Source: an uncultured Endomicrobiia bacterium (GTDB lineage: Bacteria; Elusimicrobiota; Endomicrobiia; DTEH01). From it: 64,000 bases of DNA. Below the pieces are notes generated by a model that was not told the origin of the DNA, made no database searches, and was given only the letters and a program-made list of their open reading frames with translations. Positions 60,126 through 64,000 of the stretch are shown here, piece by piece. The DNA is taken from assembly GCA_937936785.1 (NCBI GenBank), contig CALDDQ010000004.1:1-64000 (forward strand), given 5' to 3'. The translations under genes and the position numbers were made by a program. Within the stretch, counting starts at the first letter, position 1. The number at the start of each line of letters is the position of its first letter.

Positions 60126-60797
60126 ATGAAAAAACAAAAAATACAAGAAGAAATTTCTTATTTCAATTCGCAATTATCTAACATGGAACAAGAAGTATTT
60201 AATTTTTCAAAATTGAGAGTGTATTCTAAATATTTTAATTTCGACAATATGAAAGATATTGAAATTTTAGAGATTGGTGGTGGATTAGGAAAATTTAGTT
60301 TTTGGTTAGCAGACAGGTTTCCAAAAATTAAAATTATTTCTACTGATATAAACGATACACTTATTAAAAAAGCTAATGATATTAACAAATATAAAAATTT
60401 AAAATTTCAGTGTGCCAACTGTGAAAAATTACCTTTTCCAGACAAATGTTTTGATATAGTTTTTGGAGTAGGGATTTTACATCATTTACCCAGTATTGAA
60501 AAAACAGTTTCAGAGATTAAAAGAGTTCTTAGGACAAACAAACAAACAAACAAACAAACAAAAACAACCTATATTGGCATAGAACCTAATTTTTATAATT
60601 TGTATAATTTATTTAGAATAAAATTTTGGCCAAAAGAAAAAACTGTAAATGAAAGACCAATTTTTATTTCGGAAATAAGAAATATATTTCAAAAAAATGA
60701 TTTTAAAGTTAATTTTGAATTTCTTTTCCCAAGATTTCCTTCAATAAAAAACAAAATATTATCTTCGTGTGTTAATATAGTTGCTGAGATAGAATAA
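60126..60797 (+). CDS. SAM-dependent methyltransferase with an in-frame (ACAA)7 repeat
   Basis: 223 residues from ATG 60126 ('ttggagag' about 8 nt upstream); the track start at 60063 lies inside the fumarase gene. Class I motifs: 'ILEIGGGLGKFSFWLADRF', 'IISTDIND', 'LPFPDKCFDIVFGVGILHHL'. After the SAM domain (to about residue 136) the tetranucleotide repeat encodes 'TNKQTNKQT', then about 75 more residues. Loss or gain of one repeat unit would lead to a stop within about ten codons. The substrate is unknown. This is the hallmark of a phase-variable gene. Confidence 0.85.
   Translation: MKKQKIQEEISYFNSQLSNMEQEVFNFSKLRVYSKYFNFDNMKDIEILEIGGGLGKFSFWLADRFPKIKIISTDINDTLIKKANDINKYKNLKFQCANCEKLPFPDKCFDIVFGVGILHHLPSIEKTVSEIKRVLRTNKQTNKQTKTTYIGIEPNFYNLYNLFRIKFWPKEKTVNERPIFISEIRNIFQKNDFKVNFEFLFPRFPSIKNKILSSCVNIVAEIE
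60535..60562 (+). repeat. (ACAA)7 tetranucleotide repeat inside a methyltransferase gene
   Basis: Seven uninterrupted ACAA units followed by AAAC lie within the coding region. At seven units the frame is open. At six units the frame runs into TAG, and at eight into TAA, each within about ten codons after the tract. The repeat is therefore placed as an on/off switch by slipped-strand mispairing. Confidence 0.92.
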
Positions 60798-60867
60798 ATT
60801 CTTATGCACAAATATAAATTAGCACTTATGTTCTTTTTTATATATAAAAAAACTTTATTGTAAAATA

Positions 60868-60896
60868 TTGACAATTGTCTTTAGGTTTGTTATATT
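60868..60896 (+). promoter_or_regulatory. Sigma-70 promoter for ppdK
   Basis: TTGACA at 60868-60873 and TATATT at 60891-60896 are separated by 17 nt. The predicted start site near 60903 leaves an AT-rich leader of about 118 nt before ppdK. The gap 60798-61020 holds nothing else that I can recognise. Confidence 0.7.
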
Positions 60897-61020
60897 TTTA
60901 ATAACTTCATTAAAAAAATCTAAATATAGTAAAAGTTTTAGTAAAATTTTGTTAAGCACATAGTTTTCTAACAATTTGAATTTAAAAAAAACAATTTTTT
61001 AAAACAGGAGATAAAATAGT

Positions 61021-63789
61021 ATGAGAAAATCACAGGAAGTTAAAAAAAGTTTAACAAAAAATCGTAAGTACGTATATTTTTTTGGTGGAGGGAAAGCTGA
61101 TGGTAATGAAAAAATGAAAGAATTACTTGGTGGCAAAGGTGCTAACTTAGCAGAGATGGCTGGGCATCCAAAGTTAAGATTACCTGTTCCACCAGGGTTT
61201 ACAATTACAACTGAAGTGTGCACTTATTATTATCAAAATAAGAAAAAATATCCAAAAGAATTAGAAGAACAAGTAAATACAGCGTTGAGAAAAATAGAAC
61301 TTTTAATGAACAAAAAGTTTGGTGATCCAGAAAATCCGTTGTTAGTATCAGTTCGTTCCGGAGCAAGAAAGTCAATGCCAGGAATGATGGAAACAGTTCT
61401 TAACATAGGCCTTACTTCAAAAACCATTCCAGGAATGATCAAACAAACAGGTGGAAATACAAGGTTTGTTTATGATGCTTACCGAAGGTTGATTATGATG
61501 TATTCTGATGTAGTAATGGAAAAAGCTGCTGGTATAGAACCGGAAGATGAAATGGGTATTAGAAGACAACTTGAAAGGTTAATGGACGAAATGAAAGAAC
61601 GTAAAGGGGTAAAAAATGATACTGACTTAGACGCAGATGATTTAAAGGTTTTGTGTGAAGAATTTAAGTCTAAAATTAAAGAAGTTTTAAAAAAAGAATT
61701 TCCTGATGATCATATGGAACAGTTGTGGGGCGGGATAGGGGCAGTGTTTGCTTCTTGGAATGGAAAACGAGCAGTAGCTTATAGAAAAATTGAAGGTATT
61801 CCAGACGATTGGGGGACTGCAGTGAATGTGCAGACAATGGTTTTTGGTAATATGGGGAACGATTCTGCAACAGGGGTAGCTTTTACAAGAAATCCTGGCA
61901 ATGGTGATAATAATTTTTATGGTGAATATTTGGTCAATGCTCAAGGAGAAGATGTAGTTGCCGGGATAAGAACACCGGCACCAATTAATGATTATAGTGC
62001 AAGTGAACACAACAAAAATTTAGTAACTTTAGAAAAAAGTATGCCTGAAATATACAAGCAACTTTTTATAATTCAAAAAAAATTAGAAAAACATTATCGT
62101 GATATGCAAGATATTGAGTTTACAATTGAAAAAGGTAAGTTATATATGTTGCAATGCAGAGTTGGAAAACGTAACGGTCCGGCAGCAGTAAAAATGGCAG
62201 TTGATATGGTAAAAGAAAAATTAATTACAAAAGAAGAAGCAATTATGAGAGTAACTCCTTCACAGCTTGATGAACTTTTACATCCAATAGTAGACCCAAA
62301 AGCAGAGAAAGAAAATAAACCCATTACTAAAGGTTTACCAGCGGGTCCGGGAGGTGCTGCTGGAATGATAGTTTTTTCAGCAAATGATGCAGTAGAGTGG
62401 AGCAAACAGGGAAAAAAAGTTATACTTGTTAGAGAAGAAACTAATCCAGAAGATGTAGAAGGTATGAGAGTTGCACAAGCAATTTTAACTGCGCGTGGTG
62501 GTATGACATCTCATGCAGCACTAGTAGCACGTGGTTGGGGAAAATGTTGTATAGTAGGTTGTGATGAATTAGAAATTGACTATTCAAACAAAAAATTAGT
62601 TGTTGGAGAAAAAGTTTTAAAAGAAGGTGATTGGATAACTTTAAACGGTACAAAAGGTTTGGTTTATGAAGGACAGTTGCCAATGTTTGACGCTACCGAA
62701 GAATCAACTTTGTTAAACGAATTTTTGTCTTTGTGTGACAAAATTCGTAAGTTAAAAATTAGGACAAACGCTGATACACCAAAAGATGCTAAAAAAGCAA
62801 GGTTTTTTGGTGCTGAAGGTATTGGTCTTTTCAGGATAGAACATATGTTTTATGGGGAAGGTTCTGACGAGCCATTATTTAAGTTACGTAAAATGATAAT
62901 GTCTAAGACAGAACAAGAACGTAGATCTGCATTAAACGAACTTTTTCCTTATATGAAAAAAGATATAAAGGCAACTTTGGAAGCAATGGATGGATATCCT
63001 GTTACAATAAGGTTAATAGATCCACCTTTACACGAGTTTGTCCCGCATGAAGAATCAAAGTTGTTAGAACTTGCAAAAAGTTTAAACATTGATATATCTA
63101 ACTTAGAAAAACGGGCAAATAGCTTAAGAGAGTCCAATCCTATGATGGGGCATCGTGGTGTGCGGTTGGGTGTTACATATCCAGAAATTACCGAGACACA
63201 AGCAAAAGCAATTTATGAAGCAACAGCAGAGTTGTTAAAGAATGGAAAGAAAGTTTTTCCTGAGATTATGATACCTGTTGTATGTAAAGAAACAGAAATT
63301 TTTGATCAAATAAAAATAATTAAGAAGGTTTATGAAGAAACTCTAAAAAAGTATGCAATGAAAAAAATTCCTCATTTGGTTGGTACGATGATAGAAATTC
63401 CGCGTGCTGCATTGGTAGCAAACAAAATTGCCGAAGTGGCAGAATTTTTTTCTTTTGGGACAAACGATTTGACACAGATGAGTTTTGGTTTTTCCAGAGA
63501 CGATATTGGCGGATTTTTGGCAGATTATCTGGACAAAAAGATTCTTAAAGAAGATCCGTTCCAAAGTATTGACCAGGAAGGTGTTGGCGAGTTGATAAAA
63601 ATTGCTATAGATCGCGGTCGTAAGATTAGAAAAGATTTAAAAGTTGGGATTTGTGGAGAACATGGTGGAGATCCTGCTTCAATAATTTTTTGCCACAAGG
63701 TAGGAATGAATTATGTAAGTTGTTCACCATTTAGAGTTCCAATTGCGAGGTTGTCAGCGGCAAGAGCTGTGCTTGAGTTGAAAAAATAG
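61021..63789 (+). CDS. ppdK: Pyruvate, phosphate dikinase
   Basis: A 922-residue PPDK. The N-terminal ATP-grasp domain has 'LLGGKGANLAEMAG', 'PVPPGFTITTEVC' and 'VSVRSGARKSMPGMMETVLN'. The phospho-His is in 'GGMTSHAALVARGWGKCCIVG'. The C-terminal PEP-binding domain ends with 'VGICGEHGGDPASI'. It interconverts pyruvate + ATP + Pi with PEP + AMP + PPi and often works in the ATP-forming direction in glycolysis of anaerobes, using PPi. 'caggag' lies upstream. A membrane pyrophosphatase in the window matches this PPi economy. Confidence 0.97.
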   Translation: MRKSQEVKKSLTKNRKYVYFFGGGKADGNEKMKELLGGKGANLAEMAGHPKLRLPVPPGFTITTEVCTYYYQNKKKYPKELEEQVNTALRKIELLMNKKFGDPENPLLVSVRSGARKSMPGMMETVLNIGLTSKTIPGMIKQTGGNTRFVYDAYRRLIMMYSDVVMEKAAGIEPEDEMGIRRQLERLMDEMKERKGVKNDTDLDADDLKVLCEEFKSKIKEVLKKEFPDDHMEQLWGGIGAVFASWNGKRAVAYRKIEGIPDDWGTAVNVQTMVFGNMGNDSATGVAFTRNPGNGDNNFYGEYLVNAQGEDVVAGIRTPAPINDYSASEHNKNLVTLEKSMPEIYKQLFIIQKKLEKHYRDMQDIEFTIEKGKLYMLQCRVGKRNGPAAVKMAVDMVKEKLITKEEAIMRVTPSQLDELLHPIVDPKAEKENKPITKGLPAGPGGAAGMIVFSANDAVEWSKQGKKVILVREETNPEDVEGMRVAQAILTARGGMTSHAALVARGWGKCCIVGCDELEIDYSNKKLVVGEKVLKEGDWITLNGTKGLVYEGQLPMFDATEESTLLNEFLSLCDKIRKLKIRTNADTPKDAKKARFFGAEGIGLFRIEHMFYGEGSDEPLFKLRKMIMSKTEQERRSALNELFPYMKKDIKATLEAMDGYPVTIRLIDPPLHEFVPHEESKLLELAKSLNIDISNLEKRANSLRESNPMMGHRGVRLGVTYPEITETQAKAIYEATAELLKNGKKVFPEIMIPVVCKETEIFDQIKIIKKVYEETLKKYAMKKIPHLVGTMIEIPRAALVANKIAEVAEFFSFGTNDLTQMSFGFSRDDIGGFLADYLDKKILKEDPFQSIDQEGVGELIKIAIDRGRKIRKDLKVGICGEHGGDPASIIFCHKVGMNYVSCSPFRVPIARLSAARAVLELKK

Positions 63790-63899
63790 TTATTATTGGA
63801 AAATTTAACATTAGTGTGTTAGTTTATATATTTTGCGAGAATTGATAATAAAATTTTTTCTTTGGGTTTATTTTATATCCAAATTTGGAGTGTAAAAAT

Positions 63900-64000
63900 A
63901 TGATAAAAATTGACCAGTTAAAAGAATATGTAGATTTTTTAAAAACTACCGATATTGAAGAGTTGGAAATTGAAACTGTAGATGGAGAAAAAATTCATTT
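63900..64000 (+). CDS. accB: Biotin carboxyl carrier protein of acetyl-CoA carboxylase, N-terminal fragment
   Basis: An ATG at 63900, preceded by 'ttggag', opens a frame that runs out of the window. The 33 visible residues ('IDQLKEYVDFLKTTDIEELE', then 'IETVDGEKIH') match the conserved N-terminus of AccB, where a helix followed by 'ELEIE' leads into the linker before the biotinyl domain. The biotin site is outside the window, so the call rests on the N-terminus only. Confidence 0.7.
   Translation, partial: MIKIDQLKEYVDFLKTTDIEELEIETVDGEKIH

Noticed and set aside
1-64000. CRISPR arrays, insertion sequences, integrases, phage genes
   Set aside because: No spaced direct repeats of array type, no transposase or integrase motifs and no terminal inverted repeats were seen on either strand.

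Overview
The window is a chromosomal segment of a low-G+C bacterium (roughly 30% G+C by eye). It is densely coded and has no insertion sequence, prophage, CRISPR array or rRNA operon that I can see. An inner-membrane/outer-membrane layout is likely: there is a PorV-like beta-barrel protein, a surface protein with a FlgD/T9SS-like tail, pseudopilins, and a LytM peptidase next to a bactofilin. Together with a K+-dependent membrane pyrophosphatase and pyruvate phosphate dikinase, this suggests a diderm fermentative anaerobe. An Elusimicrobiota-like lineage (Endomicrobia or a related candidate phylum) would fit, but that is inference and I cannot confirm it from sequence alone.

Layout. 1-2.6 kb: translation/transcription block tuf-rpmG-tRNA-Trp-secE-nusG-rplK-rplA, after which the usual rplJL-rpoBC does not follow. 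2.6-8.0 kb: a HAMP membrane protein and aspartate dehydrogenase, then a minus-strand group (an unrecognised protein, tRNA-Gln, DUF1844 protein, gltX, hisG, MOSC protein). 8.2-12.2 kb: a strong promoter followed by three pseudopilin-type genes. 12.2-21.6 kb: gatA, a class-A-beta-lactamase fold protein, uppP, hppA, an epimerase, recR, LytM peptidase, bactofilin and an AEC permease. 21.7-26.3 kb: tRNA-Leu, tig, clpP, lon (clpX is absent from its usual place). 26.4-31.5 kb: a minus-strand two-component cluster with a small DMT-type protein and a methyltransferase. 31.6-39.1 kb: tRNA-Glu, single-domain response regulators, a very large Kelch/FN3 surface protein, a PorV-like barrel with TPRs, and a TPR/coiled-coil/HEAT membrane protein. 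39.1-52.4 kb: mostly minus strand, holding a MEMO1-AMMECR1 fusion and a long tightly packed operon nifS-nadA-gmk-rpoZ-coaC-coaB-udg-priA-radical SAM-histidine kinase-moeA. 52.5-60.8 kb: branched-chain amino acid genes (citramalate synthase, ilvD, ilvB, ilvN), the two subunits of class I fumarase, and a methyltransferase with a tetranucleotide repeat. 60.9-64 kb: ppdK and the start of accB.

How the genes work together. CimA, IlvBN and IlvD make isoleucine/valine precursors, and the leaders before ilvD and ilvB look regulatory. NadX and NadA together can make quinolinate from aspartate, with NifS supplying sulfur for Fe-S clusters. HppA and PpdK indicate a pyrophosphate-linked energy economy. 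All response regulators in the window lack DNA-binding domains. The parts most worth a second look are: a methyltransferase with (ACAA)7 placed to switch it on and off; a PriA homologue that has lost its helicase motifs but kept its zinc cysteines; a ClpP with Asn at the catalytic Asp position and no neighbouring clpX; a branched-chain-rich leader peptide with competing hairpins before ilvD; a split AmmeMemoRadiSam system beside a cysteine-bearing histidine kinase; a T9SS-like substrate/barrel neighbourhood; and a likely ATT start codon on its largest gene. I saw no convincing intrinsic (GC hairpin plus U-run) terminator. Many genes have weak Shine-Dalgarno sequences.
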